64,000 nucleotides of DNA, taken from NCBI RefSeq assembly GCF_001282725.1, contig NZ_LN876587.1, forward strand, positions 987,695 to 1,051,694. The letters are read 5' to 3'. The notes beneath the pieces are model-generated. The model worked only from the letters and a program-made list of their open reading frames with translations, had not been told where the DNA came from and searched no databases. The position numbers were made by a program, and so were the translations under genes. Shown piece by piece: positions 27,081 through 36,525 of the stretch (its first letter is position 1; every line of letters starts with the position of its first letter). Source of the stretch: Inediibacterium massiliense. GTDB lineage: Bacteria > Bacillota > Clostridia > Peptostreptococcales > Thermotaleaceae.

Positions 27081-28303
27081 GGACTTTAAGTGTATCAGAA
27101 TTAAATAGATATATTCATAGATTACTAAGCAGTGATCCAATTTTAAATTCCATTTATCTAAAAGGAGAAATTTCAAATTTCAAACTTCATGGAAGTGGTC
27201 ATGCGTATTTTTCTTTGAAAGATAAGACAAGTAAAATCAATTGTGTGATATTTAAAGATCATTATAGTAAAATAAAATTCGAACCGCAGAATGGAATGCA
27301 TATATTAGTAAAGGGTTATATTTCAACCTATGAACGAGATGGGCAATATCAATTGTATATTAGAGAAATGGAGCCTGATGGAGTCGGAGCACTACATTTA
27401 GCCTTTGAGCAACTAAAGATAAAACTCAAAGAAGAAGGGTTATTTGATTGTAAGAAAAAAATACCTTCTTTTCCTAAGAAAATTGCTATAGTTACATCTC
27501 CTACAGGAGCTGCAATTAGAGATATCATTTCTGTTTCTAAAAGAAGAAGTAACTATATAGATTTACTCATCTATCCGGTTTTGGTTCAAGGTGAAAATGC
27601 AGCATTAGAAATCTCTAATGCCATAGATTATTTGAACAAAGAATATACAGATATAGATGTGATCATTGTAACTAGAGGAGGGGGCTCTATAGAGGAGTTA
27701 TGGGCTTTTAATGAGGAAATAGTAGCTAGAAGTATCTGGGATTCAAAAATCCCTATTATATCGGCTATAGGACATGAAACGGATTATACCATAGCAGATT
27801 TCGTGGCAGATCTTCGCGCCCCTACTCCCTCTGCTGCCGCTGAAATAGCTGTCCCCCATATAGGAGACTTTAAAAATCATTTAGATAATTTTTATAGAAA
27901 ACTAAATACTTCATTCAATCATTATATACAAAAAAAACGTAACCAAATGATAAGAATAGATACAAATAGATTATTGTCTATAACAAAGCATAAACTTATT
28001 GAAGAAACACAAAGACTAGATATACTTCAAAGGAATTTATGTAACTATACAAATAGAAAAATACAAAATTATCAATCGCAGCTTATGAAAAATGCATCTA
28101 AATTAGAAGCATTAAGTCCCTTTTCAACTATTTTAAGAGGATATTCTATTACATTTGATGAAAATGGAAATAATATTTATAAGATCAATCAAGTCAAAAA
28201 AGGTGATCATATAAATATTATGTTAACAGACGGACATATAGATTGTACTGTAACTCATAAAAAGAAGGAGGCTCATTCCATTGAACACTTCCACAAATCT
28301 TAA
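27071..28303 (+). CDS. xseA: exodeoxyribonuclease VII large subunit
   Basis: 410 aa. N-terminal OB-fold (LKGEISNFKLHGSGHAYFSLKD), central catalytic domain with VTSPTGAAIRDI, DVIIVTRGGGSIEELW and SAIGHETDYTIADFVADLRAPTPSAAAE, then a coiled coil. Degrades single-stranded DNA together with XseB. Overlaps folD by 10 nt and xseB by 23 nt, so translation is tightly coupled. Confidence 0.98.
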   Translation: MQIRTLSVSELNRYIHRLLSSDPILNSIYLKGEISNFKLHGSGHAYFSLKDKTSKINCVIFKDHYSKIKFEPQNGMHILVKGYISTYERDGQYQLYIREMEPDGVGALHLAFEQLKIKLKEEGLFDCKKKIPSFPKKIAIVTSPTGAAIRDIISVSKRRSNYIDLLIYPVLVQGENAALEISNAIDYLNKEYTDIDVIIVTRGGGSIEELWAFNEEIVARSIWDSKIPIISAIGHETDYTIADFVADLRAPTPSAAAEIAVPHIGDFKNHLDNFYRKLNTSFNHYIQKKRNQMIRIDTNRLLSITKHKLIEETQRLDILQRNLCNYTNRKIQNYQSQLMKNASKLEALSPFSTILRGYSITFDENGNNIYKINQVKKGDHINIMLTDGHIDCTVTHKKKEAHSIEHFHKS

Positions 28304-28523
28304 ATTTAAAAAAGAAGATTCATTTGAAGAAGCTATAGAAAAATTAGAATCCATAGTAAATTTATTGGATGAAGGAACTCTATCTTTAGATAAAACTCTA
28401 GCTTTATATGAAGAAGGAATACATATTTATAGATATTGTAATGATCAATTAGATAAAAGTGAACAAAAAATTCAAATACTCATGAATGGAAAAGAAACTT
28501 CTTTCGAGCTATCTGATGAATAA
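28281..28523 (+). CDS. xseB: exodeoxyribonuclease VII small subunit
   Basis: 80 aa, with the family motif SFEEAIEKLESIVNLLDEG and LDKTLALYEEGI. TTG start, preceded by AAGGAGG inside the end of xseA. Helical hairpin partner of XseA. Confidence 0.96.
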   Translation: MNTSTNLKFKKEDSFEEAIEKLESIVNLLDEGTLSLDKTLALYEEGIHIYRYCNDQLDKSEQKIQILMNGKETSFELSDE

Positions 28524-28539
28524 ATAAAGGGGGATGAAT

Positions 28540-29430
28540 ATGAATCTACAACAGGCACTGAAAGAAAAGATCACATACATTGATAAAGCTATGCATACTT
28601 ATTTACCTCAAGAAGATTCTTTACAAAAAGAAATTTTTGATGCTATGAGCTATAGTATTTTTGCAGGAGGAAAAAGATTAAGACCTATTTTATTACTTGC
28701 TGCAACTGAATTTGTAGGAGGAAATATAGACGAAGCTTTACCATTTGCATGTGCAGTAGAAATGATTCATACTTATTCATTGATTCATGATGATTTGCCT
28801 GCTATGGATAATGATGATTTTAGAAGAGGAAAACCTACAAATCATAAAATATATGGAGAAGGAATGGCCATTTTAGCAGGAGATGCCCTTCTAAATTATG
28901 CTTTTGAATTAATGATAGATGGAGCTTTAAAAAATAAAGATGATGCTTATAAAAAGATTTTAGCTATAAAAGAAATTGCTACAGCTGCAGGAGTTTATGG
29001 TATGATCGGAGGGCAAGTTGTCGATCTACTTAGTGAAAATAAAAAAATAGATGGAGAAACCCTAGAGTTTATACATAAAAACAAAACAGCGGCACTAATT
29101 ATATCATCTATTCGTGCGGGAGCTATATTAGGAGGAGCAAACGATGAAGAGTTATCTTCTCTTACAGATTTTTCTAAAAATATTGGTTTAGGATTTCAAA
29201 TTACAGATGATATTTTAGATATCATAGGAGATGAAAAGAAATTAGGTAAAAAAATTGGAAGTGATGAGCAAAATCATAAAGCTACTTATCCATCTATTTA
29301 TGGACTAGACGCTTCTATACAAAAAGTACAAAAATTATTTACAGATGGTATCCATTCCATAGAAAGATTCGGAACAAAATCAGAATTTCTTATCGAATTA
29401 TCAGATTTCTTGGTAAAAAGGGACTATTAA
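28540..29430 (+). CDS. ispA: farnesyl/geranyl diphosphate synthase
   Basis: About 296 aa. First aspartate-rich motif IHDDLPAMDND and second DDILDIIGDEKKLGK, with GGKRLRP at the substrate site and GGQVVDLLSE. Condenses IPP with allylic diphosphates for undecaprenyl and quinone precursors. ATG 28540 is better spaced from AGGGGG than ATG 28534. With dxs downstream this frames the OLE RNA with isoprenoid genes. Confidence 0.97.
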   Translation: MNLQQALKEKITYIDKAMHTYLPQEDSLQKEIFDAMSYSIFAGGKRLRPILLLAATEFVGGNIDEALPFACAVEMIHTYSLIHDDLPAMDNDDFRRGKPTNHKIYGEGMAILAGDALLNYAFELMIDGALKNKDDAYKKILAIKEIATAAGVYGMIGGQVVDLLSENKKIDGETLEFIHKNKTAALIISSIRAGAILGGANDEELSSLTDFSKNIGLGFQITDDILDIIGDEKKLGKKIGSDEQNHKATYPSIYGLDASIQKVQKLFTDGIHSIERFGTKSEFLIELSDFLVKRDY

Positions 29431-29448
29431 TATTAAGGAGGAGACAAG

Positions 29449-29892
29449 TTGTTCTTTGTTCAGCAAGTTTTAAAAAACGAGATGCTTGGCGTAGCCTTAC
29501 TATCTTGGTTTATTGCACAGGTACTTAAGGTTTTGACTAGTCTTATAAAAGATAAAAAGATAAATTTATATAGATTTGTAGGTTCAGGTGGAATGCCAAG
29601 CTCTCACTCTGCTTTAGTTATGGGACTATCTACTGCTGTTGGTTTAAAAAAAGGATGGGATTCTTTAGAGTATGCTATTTCTATTGCTTTTGCCCTCATC
29701 ATTATGTATGATGCATCTGGAGTCAGAAGAGCCGTTGGTAAACAGGCTATTATACTCAATAAAATAATAGAAGATAAACAAAAACATAAGCCCATTGGTG
29801 AAAAAAGACTTAAAGAACTTGTTGGGCATACTCCTATTGAAGTAATAGCTGGAGCGATCTTAGGAATTTTTATAGCAAACTTGGTAATTTGA
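29449..29892 (+). CDS. DUF212 / divergent PAP2-family membrane protein (YuiD-like)
   Basis: 147 aa with three or four hydrophobic segments and the acid-phosphatase-like motif GGMPSSHSALVMGL, plus YDASGVRRAVGKQA and GHTPIEVIAGAILG. TTG start after AAGGAGG. These proteins resemble PAP2 lipid phosphatases and often sit next to isoprenoid genes, which suggests a lipid pyrophosphate substrate; the reaction itself is not established here. The stop codon overlaps the -35 box of the OLE promoter. Confidence 0.9.
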   Translation: MFFVQQVLKNEMLGVALLSWFIAQVLKVLTSLIKDKKINLYRFVGSGGMPSSHSALVMGLSTAVGLKKGWDSLEYAISIAFALIIMYDASGVRRAVGKQAIILNKIIEDKQKHKPIGEKRLKELVGHTPIEVIAGAILGIFIANLVI

Positions 29893-29917
29893 TATTCATA
29901 TTTTGATATGCTATAAT
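29889..29917 (+). promoter_or_regulatory. sigma-A promoter of OLE RNA
   Basis: TTGATA (29889-29894), exactly 17 nt, TATAAT (29912-29917), with TGC before the -10. The predicted start is around 29924-29926, right at the 5' arm of the OLE terminal stem. The -35 overlaps the stop codon of the upstream gene, so OLE can be made independently of the ispA operon. Confidence 0.8.
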
Positions 29918-29925
29918 ATAATTTA

Positions 29926-30497
29926 TTTTGTAAGTGGTGCAGTATTCTAGTCAGATCTACCATTTTTGAAGGCGGGGCTAAAAATCCGTCAAAGGGCACA
30001 TCGATGAAGTTCCTGGTATTGGCTGCTGACGCCCAGTCGGGGGTCAATTCTGGGAGTAAGAAGAACGGGGCGATCCACAATGGCATGTGGGCGATGACCC
30101 TCTCTTCGTGGAGACCTAAAAATTATTTTTAGGATAAACCTATTATATAATACATTTGTGTTATATGTAGCGTAGCCTGCCTTGAGTGGAGTACGGCGGA
30201 TAATAGATACAGGTTAAACTTTCATGGGGCCCATGAAAATTAACTATTGCTATTCGAAACCCATTCTGCAAAAGAGGCTAAGAAATGGTTTGACTGTTGA
30301 GGAAAACTCCTAGACTGTTCTTTTGAAGCATATTAAGGATTGCAGTGCGAACTAAGTGGTAATCTAGTCATATCTTTGGCGACAAGATAAAAAGAGATTG
30401 AAAAGGAAACTACTGATTTGGCGACAAACCAGTATCTCTTTGGGAAATCCAACTAGACCTAAGTCGCAAAATTTACTTATTATGTTGCCACTTACAA
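29926..30497 (+). ncRNA. ole: OLE RNA (ornate large extremophilic RNA)
   Basis: A 600-nt gene-free stretch that is clearly more GC-rich and structured than its neighbours, between an ispA-side gene and a small membrane-protein gene followed by dxs, tlyA, argR and recN. That is the known genomic position of OLE RNA, directly upstream of oapA. The ends pair: TTGTAAGTGG (29928-29937) with CCACTTACAA (30488-30497), closing a molecule of about 570 nt, close to the roughly 600 nt of the class. Internal hairpins are evident, for example CTTTCATGGG / CCCATGAAAA near 30218-30240. OLE forms a membrane ribonucleoprotein with OapA and other proteins and affects alcohol, cold and Mg2+ stress responses in Bacillus halodurans. 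Identification rests on position, size and structure, not on a covariance search. Confidence 0.9.
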
Positions 30498-30536
30498 TAT
30501 ATTATTTTAATATGTCATGATCAAAAAGGTGAGAAT

Positions 30537-31154
30537 ATGGAAACAGAATCAAAGAAAAACAGTGTTTCCAAAAGGAAAAAAAATGATAAGAAAAATAAAT
30601 CCAATCCTATTAAAGGAATTATTTTTATAACCATATGGACATTTTTTTTAGCTATTGGAATGAGTTTTATTTCTGAAAATATATTAAAAAATGTAAATAT
30701 TATTGTAGCTTTTTTTATTCTAATTTTTATTATATTAACAGGGATATTATTTGACATTATAGGCATTGCAGTGGCTGCATCTATAGAAAAGCCCTTTCAT
30801 GCTATGGCATCAAAAAAAATTCATGGAGCCAAATTTGCTGTTAAATTAGTAAGAAATGCAGGATTGGTATCAAGTTTTTGTAACGATGTAATCGGAGATG
30901 TTTGTGGTATTGTGAGCGGTGCCGCTGCTACCATTATTATTTTGCAATTTAATAAAATAATTTCTATGAACCTATCCTATTTAAGTGTAGTCTTAAGTGC
31001 CTTTGTAGCAGCTTTTACAGTAGGAGGGAAAGCATTTGGTAAACAAATTGCTTTGAAAAAATCAAAAGAAATTGTTTTTTATGTTGGAAAGGTATTATAT
31101 TATATGAACCATAAACTGGGTATAGATTTTTTACCTAAAAAAAGCAAAAAATAA
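30537..31154 (+). CDS. oapA: OLE-associated protein A (OapA)
   Basis: 205 aa. A lysine-rich N-terminal tail (KKNSVSKRKKNDKKNKS) is followed by hydrophobic helices at about 27-50, 55-80, 110-140 and 145-165, with a conserved-looking loop EKPFHAMASKKIHGAKFAVKLVRNAG and a basic C-terminus. This four-helix basic membrane protein directly downstream of OLE RNA matches OapA, which binds OLE and recruits it to the membrane; it shows similarity to DUF21/CorB-like Mg transport proteins. Excess positive charge fits RNA binding. Starts 40 nt after the OLE 3' stem with AAAGGTGAG. Confidence 0.88.
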   Translation: METESKKNSVSKRKKNDKKNKSNPIKGIIFITIWTFFLAIGMSFISENILKNVNIIVAFFILIFIILTGILFDIIGIAVAASIEKPFHAMASKKIHGAKFAVKLVRNAGLVSSFCNDVIGDVCGIVSGAAATIIILQFNKIISMNLSYLSVVLSAFVAAFTVGGKAFGKQIALKKSKEIVFYVGKVLYYMNHKLGIDFLPKKSKK

Positions 31155-31188
31155 ACGATACACTGGATGGGAAAGAGAGATGAATTAA

Positions 31189-33063
31189 GTGATAGATCTA
31201 CTGTCTAATATAGAATCTCCTCAAGCATTAAAACATATTAGCGATGACTCACTAAAACAATTGGCAAATGAAATTAGAAATTTTTTAATTAAAAATGTAT
31301 CAAAAACAGGAGGACATTTAGCATCTAATTTAGGAATTGTAGAATTGACGCTAGCAATACATAGTATTTTCGATACTCCAAAGGATCGAATTGTATGGGA
31401 TGTAGGACATCAATCTTATGTACATAAATTGTTAACAGGAAGAAAAGAGCTTTTTCATACTCTAAGACAATATCAGGGACTGAGTGGATTTCCTAAAAGA
31501 TGTGAAAGTGAACATGACTGCTTTGAAACAGGCCATAGTAGTACTTCTATATCTGCAGCTTTAGGTATAGCAAAAGCTCGAGATTTAAAGAAAGAAAATT
31601 ACTCTGTCATTGCTTTAATAGGAGATGGTGCTTTAACAGGAGGTATGTCCTTTGAAGCTTTAAATCATGCAGGACATATGAATACAGATATTATTGTTAT
31701 ATTAAATGATAATGAAATGTCTATTTCTCAAAATGTAGGTGGATTATCCAAATATTTAAATAGACTTCGATCTGATCCTAAATATTTTAAAGTCAAAGAT
31801 GATGTAGAATACTTTTTGAATAAAATTCCTGCTTTCGGAAAAGTCATGTATAAGACAGCTGGAAAGGCAAAAGATAGTTTAAAATACTTCTTAGTTCCAG
31901 GAATTATTTTTGAAGAATTAGGATTTACTTATTTAGGACCTGTAAATGGACATGATATAAAAGAGCTAAAGGTTGTTTTAAAAAGAGCTAAAAACATCAA
32001 AGGGCCTGTATTTATTCACGTTCTTACAAAAAAAGGAAAAGGGTATTCCTATGCTGAAAAAAATCCCGATAAATTTCATGGAATTGGTCCTTTTGAAATC
32101 GAAAGTGGTAATGTCATTGGAAGCAATAAAAAAAGCCCAAGCTATTCTTCTATATTTGGAAAAACTATTATGGACTTAGCAAAGGAAGATCCCAATATTG
32201 TAGCCATTACTGCTGCCATGCCATCTGGAACGGGTTTAAATGATTTTGCAGCTACTTATCCTGACCGTTTCTTTGATGTAGGCATCGCTGAACAGCATGC
32301 AGTAACATTTTCTGCTGGACTTGCTTCTAATGGATCTAAACCTATATTCGCTGTATATTCTACTTTTTTACAAAGAGCTTATGATCAAATTGTTCATGAT
32401 GTATGTCTTCAAAATTTGCCAGTGATCTTTTGTATAGATCGCAGTGGATTAGTAGGAAATGATGGCGAAACTCATCATGGTGTATTTGACTTGTCATTTT
32501 TAAGTCATATTCCTAATATAACCATTATGGCACCAAAAGATGGACATGAACTTTCTGATATGATGAAATTTGCTACTACTCTTAATAGTCCTGTTGCTAT
32601 AAGATATCCAAGAGGAGCAAGTGATAATTTTTGTAAAGTTGCTCAAGAACCAATTCAAAGCATAAAATCAGAAATTTTATTAAAAGGAAAAGATATTTGT
32701 TTGATTGCTTGTGGAAAAATGGTACAAATAGCTTATGAAGCAGCAGAAAAACTACAGTCTGAAAACATTTTTGCTACAGTAATCAATGCAAGATTTATAA
32801 AACCATTAGATGAAGAAACAATCATTTCAGCCTGTTCTAATATCAATCGTATTATTACATTAGAAGACAATGTAATTATTGGTGGATTCGGAAGTCAGAT
32901 TCTAGAACTCTTTGAAAGAAAAAAAATTACTGACAAAAATGTAAATTTACTTGGGCTTCCTGACCAATTTGTAGAACACGGAAATACAGATGAACTCTTT
33001 AGAGAGTATAAACTAGATGTATCAGGCATTATAAATCAAATTAAAGAAATGATCAATCAATAG
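31189..33063 (+). CDS. dxs: 1-deoxy-D-xylulose-5-phosphate synthase
   Basis: 624 aa, GTG start. TPP motif GDGALTGGMSFEALNHAG ... NDNEMS, the transketolase central domain with FDVGIAEQHAVTFSAGLA, and DRSGLVGNDGETHHGVFD. It joins pyruvate and glyceraldehyde-3-phosphate in the first step of the MEP isoprenoid pathway. The ribosome site is weak, so downstream of oapA it is probably translated at moderate level. Confidence 0.98.
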   Translation: MIDLLSNIESPQALKHISDDSLKQLANEIRNFLIKNVSKTGGHLASNLGIVELTLAIHSIFDTPKDRIVWDVGHQSYVHKLLTGRKELFHTLRQYQGLSGFPKRCESEHDCFETGHSSTSISAALGIAKARDLKKENYSVIALIGDGALTGGMSFEALNHAGHMNTDIIVILNDNEMSISQNVGGLSKYLNRLRSDPKYFKVKDDVEYFLNKIPAFGKVMYKTAGKAKDSLKYFLVPGIIFEELGFTYLGPVNGHDIKELKVVLKRAKNIKGPVFIHVLTKKGKGYSYAEKNPDKFHGIGPFEIESGNVIGSNKKSPSYSSIFGKTIMDLAKEDPNIVAITAAMPSGTGLNDFAATYPDRFFDVGIAEQHAVTFSAGLASNGSKPIFAVYSTFLQRAYDQIVHDVCLQNLPVIFCIDRSGLVGNDGETHHGVFDLSFLSHIPNITIMAPKDGHELSDMMKFATTLNSPVAIRYPRGASDNFCKVAQEPIQSIKSEILLKGKDICLIACGKMVQIAYEAAEKLQSENIFATVINARFIKPLDEETIISACSNINRIITLEDNVIIGGFGSQILELFERKKITDKNVNLLGLPDQFVEHGNTDELFREYKLDVSGIINQIKEMINQ

Positions 33064-33074
33064 GAGCGATAAAA

Positions 33075-33887
33075 ATGGGAGAAAAGAACAGATTGGATAT
33101 GCTTTTGGTAGAAAGGGGATTTTTTGATTCCCGTGAAAAAGCAAAAAAAAATATTATGGCAGGAATTATATTTGTAAATCATCAACGAATAGATAAAGCA
33201 GGAATGAAAGTCCCTATTGATGCAGAAATAGAAGTAAAAGGTAATGTCCTTCCCTATGTAAGTCGTGGGGGATTAAAACTAGAAAAAGCTATGAAAGAAT
33301 TTTCTATAGAGCTTTCCAATAAAAAAGCTATGGATATTGGTTCATCTACAGGAGGATTTACGGATTGTATGCTCCAAAATGGAGCTACTAAAGTTTTTTC
33401 TATTGATGTTGGATATGGACAACTTGATTGGAAGTTAAGACAAGATGATAGAGTAGTTGTCATGGAAAGAACCAACATAAGATATGTAGAAAAAGAGGAT
33501 ATCAATGAAGAAATTGATTTTGCTTCGATAGACGTTTCTTTTATATCTTTGAAATTAGTACTTCCTGTACTAAAAAAATTAATGAAAAAAAATGGTGAAA
33601 TTGTTTGTCTAATCAAACCTCAATTTGAAGCAGGTAGGGAGAAGGTAGGAAAAAAAGGAGTTGTCAGAGATATAAAAGTTCATAAAGAAGTCATTGAAAA
33701 TATTCTTTCCTTTGCACTAAGCGCAGGATTTACCATAAAAGGATTATCCTTTTCTCCTATTAAGGGACCAGAAGGAAACATTGAATATCTTGGATACCTT
33801 GAAAATGTTGAATCTAATGAACCTCTTGATATGAATATAATTGAATCTGTCGTGAAAGCCTCTCATGAAATCCTTAATGACAAATAA
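33075..33887 (+). CDS. tlyA: TlyA-family rRNA methyltransferase / hemolysin-like protein
   Basis: 270 aa. N-terminal S4 RNA-binding domain (RLDMLLVERGFFDSREKAKK...YVSRGGLKLEKA) and FtsJ-like methyltransferase domain with the SAM motif MDIGSSTGGFTDCML and the tetrad region KPQFEAGREKVGKKGVVRD. Family members 2'-O-methylate rRNA; YqxC in Bacillus. Sits in the usual dxs-tlyA-argR-recN order and is followed by a terminator. Confidence 0.95.
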   Translation: MGEKNRLDMLLVERGFFDSREKAKKNIMAGIIFVNHQRIDKAGMKVPIDAEIEVKGNVLPYVSRGGLKLEKAMKEFSIELSNKKAMDIGSSTGGFTDCMLQNGATKVFSIDVGYGQLDWKLRQDDRVVVMERTNIRYVEKEDINEEIDFASIDVSFISLKLVLPVLKKLMKKNGEIVCLIKPQFEAGREKVGKKGVVRDIKVHKEVIENILSFALSAGFTIKGLSFSPIKGPEGNIEYLGYLENVESNEPLDMNIIESVVKASHEILNDK

Positions 33888-33908
33888 CCTTTTAAAGGAT
33901 CTATCTAT

Positions 33909-33935
33909 AAATCTTCTTTTAGAAGATTTTGTTTT
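33909..33935 (+). terminator. intrinsic terminator after tlyA
   Basis: Perfect 9-bp stem AAATCTTCT / AGAAGATTT with a TTT loop (33909-33929), then TGTTTTTT. Separates the OLE-dxs-tlyA transcript from argR. Confidence 0.85.
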
Positions 33936-34098
33936 TTGCATAAATAATGTATAAAATATAAAGGATAAAGATGAAAGATGTAGAATATTTCATATGCTTA
34001 CATAATTTTATTATATGTATAAAGTTATGTATTTGAACACAGTCTCTTGAATTTAACTTTTGACTTTGTTCAAAATCATAAATAATAGGAGGTACATT

Positions 34099-34548
34099 AT
34101 GAAATATGCAAGACATGCTAAAATATTGGAAATTATAGATGAATATGAAATCGAAACTCAAGAAGAATTAGCAGAAGCACTCAAAAAAAATAATATTCAA
34201 GTCACACAAGCTACCGTATCTCGAGATATAAAAGAATTAAGATTAATTAAAGTTTTAGGAAAAAATGGAAGGTATAAATATGCTGCTATGCATCAGCAAG
34301 AACCTGCTATTTCTGATAGATTGGTAAAACTTTTTAAAGATTGTATTTTATCTATAGATTACGCTGGAAATATGATTGTTTTAAAAACTCTAGTAGGAGC
34401 TGGAAATGCTGCATGTGCTTCTATTGATGCACTAGGATTAAAGGAAATTGTAGGAACTATAGCAGGCGATGATACCATTTTTATTCTTGTTCGTCATGAA
34501 GAAAAAATAGAAGAATTGGTAGAACATTTTAAACAACTTATGAAATAG
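34099..34548 (+). CDS. argR: arginine repressor ArgR/AhrC
   Basis: 149 aa. Winged-helix DNA-binding domain ([34 protein letters not shown]) and C-terminal arginine-binding hexamerisation domain with [32 protein letters not shown] 34099 follows TAGGAGGT; the longer frame from 34060 lacks a ribosome site. Precedes recN by 15 nt. Confidence 0.97.
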   Translation: MKYARHAKILEIIDEYEIETQEELAEALKKNNIQVTQATVSRDIKELRLIKVLGKNGRYKYAAMHQQEPAISDRLVKLFKDCILSIDYAGNMIVLKTLVGAGNAACASIDALGLKEIVGTIAGDDTIFILVRHEEKIEELVEHFKQLMK

Positions 34549-34563
34549 GCTGGGGGTATATAT

Positions 34564-36285
34564 ATGCTCTTGGAGTTAATCATCCATGATTTTGCATTGA
34601 TCGAACATTTAGATATTCATTTTTATGAAGGATTAAACATTCTTACAGGAGAAACAGGCGCTGGTAAATCTATTATTATAGATGCAGTAAATATGGCTAT
34701 TGGAGAACGAGCAGATAAAAATTATATTCGAACAGGTTCAGATAAATCTGTCATTCAATTAATTTTTAAATGTAATGATAAAAATCTAGAAAATTTATTA
34801 AAAGATAAAGGCATTGATTTATTAGAAGATCATACAATTATTTTGACAAGAGAAATTTATAGTAGTGGTAGAAGTACTTGTAGGATAAACGATAGAGTCA
34901 TTACAGTTTCATTAGTGAAAGAAATTAGCAGACATTTTATTGATATTCATGGCCAACATCAACACCAATCTTTGCTTTATCCAGAAAATCATATTCATAT
35001 ACTAGATTCTTTTGATGAAAAAGAAATTTACATACTCAAACAGGAAGTTTCTTCTAAATTTTATCAATTAAAATCTTTAGAAAATAAATTGGAATCTTTA
35101 TGTGGAAATAAAATAGAAAGAGAAAGAAAAAAAGATTTGCTTAAATTTCAAATTCAAGAAATTGATGCATGTAATTTAAAAGAAGAAGAAGAAACAGAGC
35201 TAATTACAAAGCATCAGCTTCTTTCTAATAGTGAAAAAATATTTCATATCATGTCTAATGCACATGAAAAACTATACCATGGTGATCATATTCATACATC
35301 TATTATTGATGAAATTGGACGTATTGTGAAAGATCTAGAAAGCATCAGAGACTTCGATCTAAAACTTCGCCTTATTTCTGAAACCCTTCAAGAATCTTTA
35401 TATACTATTGAAGATGTCTCTAGAGATATTATGGATTATAGAGATCAGGTAGAATTTGATCCTGCATTATTGGAATATGTAGAAAAAAGATTAGATACAA
35501 TCAATGATTTAAAGAGAAAATATGGAAATAATATAGAAGAAATACTGAAATACAGAAAACAAATTGGTTTGGAATTAGAAGAAATTGAAAATAGCGAAAA
35601 CATTTCCATAGAGTTACAAGAACAAATAGAAAAAGTCAAAAAAGAATATATGAAAGTAGCTATAAAATTAAGTGAATCAAGACGATCCATAGGAGATCGT
35701 TTACAAAATAAAATATCTCAAGAATTGATGAGTTTAAATATGAATAAAGCCACATTTCAAACTCATTTTATTCATGATGCCAAAAATTTAGATGAAAATT
35801 ATTTTCATGCTAATGGAATAGATAAGATCGAGTTTTTAATTTCTACAAATTTAGGTGAAGAACCTAAACCATTATCAAAAGTTGCTTCTGGAGGAGAACT
35901 ATCTAGAATGATGTTAGCTTTTAAAACAATTTTAGCAAAGTCTGATAATATTTCGACCTTAATTTTTGACGAAATAGATACGGGAATTAGTGGAAGAACT
36001 GCAAATATTGTAGGTGAAAAATTAGCTACCATATCTCAAACTCATCAAATTTTATGTATTACTCATCTACCACAAATTGCATTAATGGCAGATCATCATT
36101 TTTATATTGAAAAACAAGTTCAAAATAATATGACCATTACAAACATCAAAAAATTATCTCACGAAGAAAGAATTACCGAATTGGGACGATTATTAGGAGG
36201 AACTTCATTAACTGACTTAACAATGGAGCATGCCAAAGAAATGCTAGAAATAGGAAAATCCTTCAAACAAAAATTCCTGTTATAA
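34564..36285 (+). CDS. recN: DNA repair protein RecN
   Basis: 573 aa SMC-like ATPase. Walker A GETGAGKSIIIDAV near residue 28, long central coiled coils (about 150-370), ABC signature VASGGELSRMMLAF and Walker B LIFDEIDTGISG. Acts in double-strand break repair. Preceded by GGGGG and followed by a terminator. Confidence 0.98.
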   Translation: MLLELIIHDFALIEHLDIHFYEGLNILTGETGAGKSIIIDAVNMAIGERADKNYIRTGSDKSVIQLIFKCNDKNLENLLKDKGIDLLEDHTIILTREIYSSGRSTCRINDRVITVSLVKEISRHFIDIHGQHQHQSLLYPENHIHILDSFDEKEIYILKQEVSSKFYQLKSLENKLESLCGNKIERERKKDLLKFQIQEIDACNLKEEEETELITKHQLLSNSEKIFHIMSNAHEKLYHGDHIHTSIIDEIGRIVKDLESIRDFDLKLRLISETLQESLYTIEDVSRDIMDYRDQVEFDPALLEYVEKRLDTINDLKRKYGNNIEEILKYRKQIGLELEEIENSENISIELQEQIEKVKKEYMKVAIKLSESRRSIGDRLQNKISQELMSLNMNKATFQTHFIHDAKNLDENYFHANGIDKIEFLISTNLGEEPKPLSKVASGGELSRMMLAFKTILAKSDNISTLIFDEIDTGISGRTANIVGEKLATISQTHQILCITHLPQIALMADHHFYIEKQVQNNMTITNIKKLSHEERITELGRLLGGTSLTDLTMEHAKEMLEIGKSFKQKFLL

Positions 36286-36324
36286 AAAATATCGCAATTT
36301 TTTTAAAAAAAATCATAAAATATA

Positions 36325-36366
36325 AAAATCTACCTTTTAAAATTCTAAAGGTAGATTTTATTGTTT
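36325..36366 (+). terminator. intrinsic terminator after recN
   Basis: Perfect 13-bp stem AAAATCTACCTTT / AAAGGTAGATTTT (36325-36337 with 36347-36359) then ATTGTTTTT. The rest of the 240-nt recN-spoIVB gap holds no gene; a forespore promoter for spoIVB is expected there but I could not place it firmly. Confidence 0.9.
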
Positions 36367-36525
36367 TTGAAATATTATCCAACCTATTGATTTAAAGGTG
36401 TATAAGTAGATTACAATTTTTATGAAGAATAAACCTTTTAAAATTAGGCTAAATTAATTATATATCATGAACACTCTTTTTGAAGGCAAAAAAGCTTTTA
36501 GGGGAAAATAGGAGTGTGATATTGA

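Noticed and set aside
29604-30086. Minus-strand 160-codon frame across the DUF212 gene and OLE RNA
   Set aside because: Shadow of a real gene running into a structured RNA; no ribosome site or family match.
33930-34098. ARG box or sigma-A promoter before argR
   Set aside because: AT-rich palindromic patches are present, but none matches the ARG-box consensus or standard spacing well enough.
36367-36525. Forespore sigma-F/G promoter before spoIVB
   Set aside because: GTATA near 36400 resembles a -35 box, but no convincing -10 lies at the right distance.
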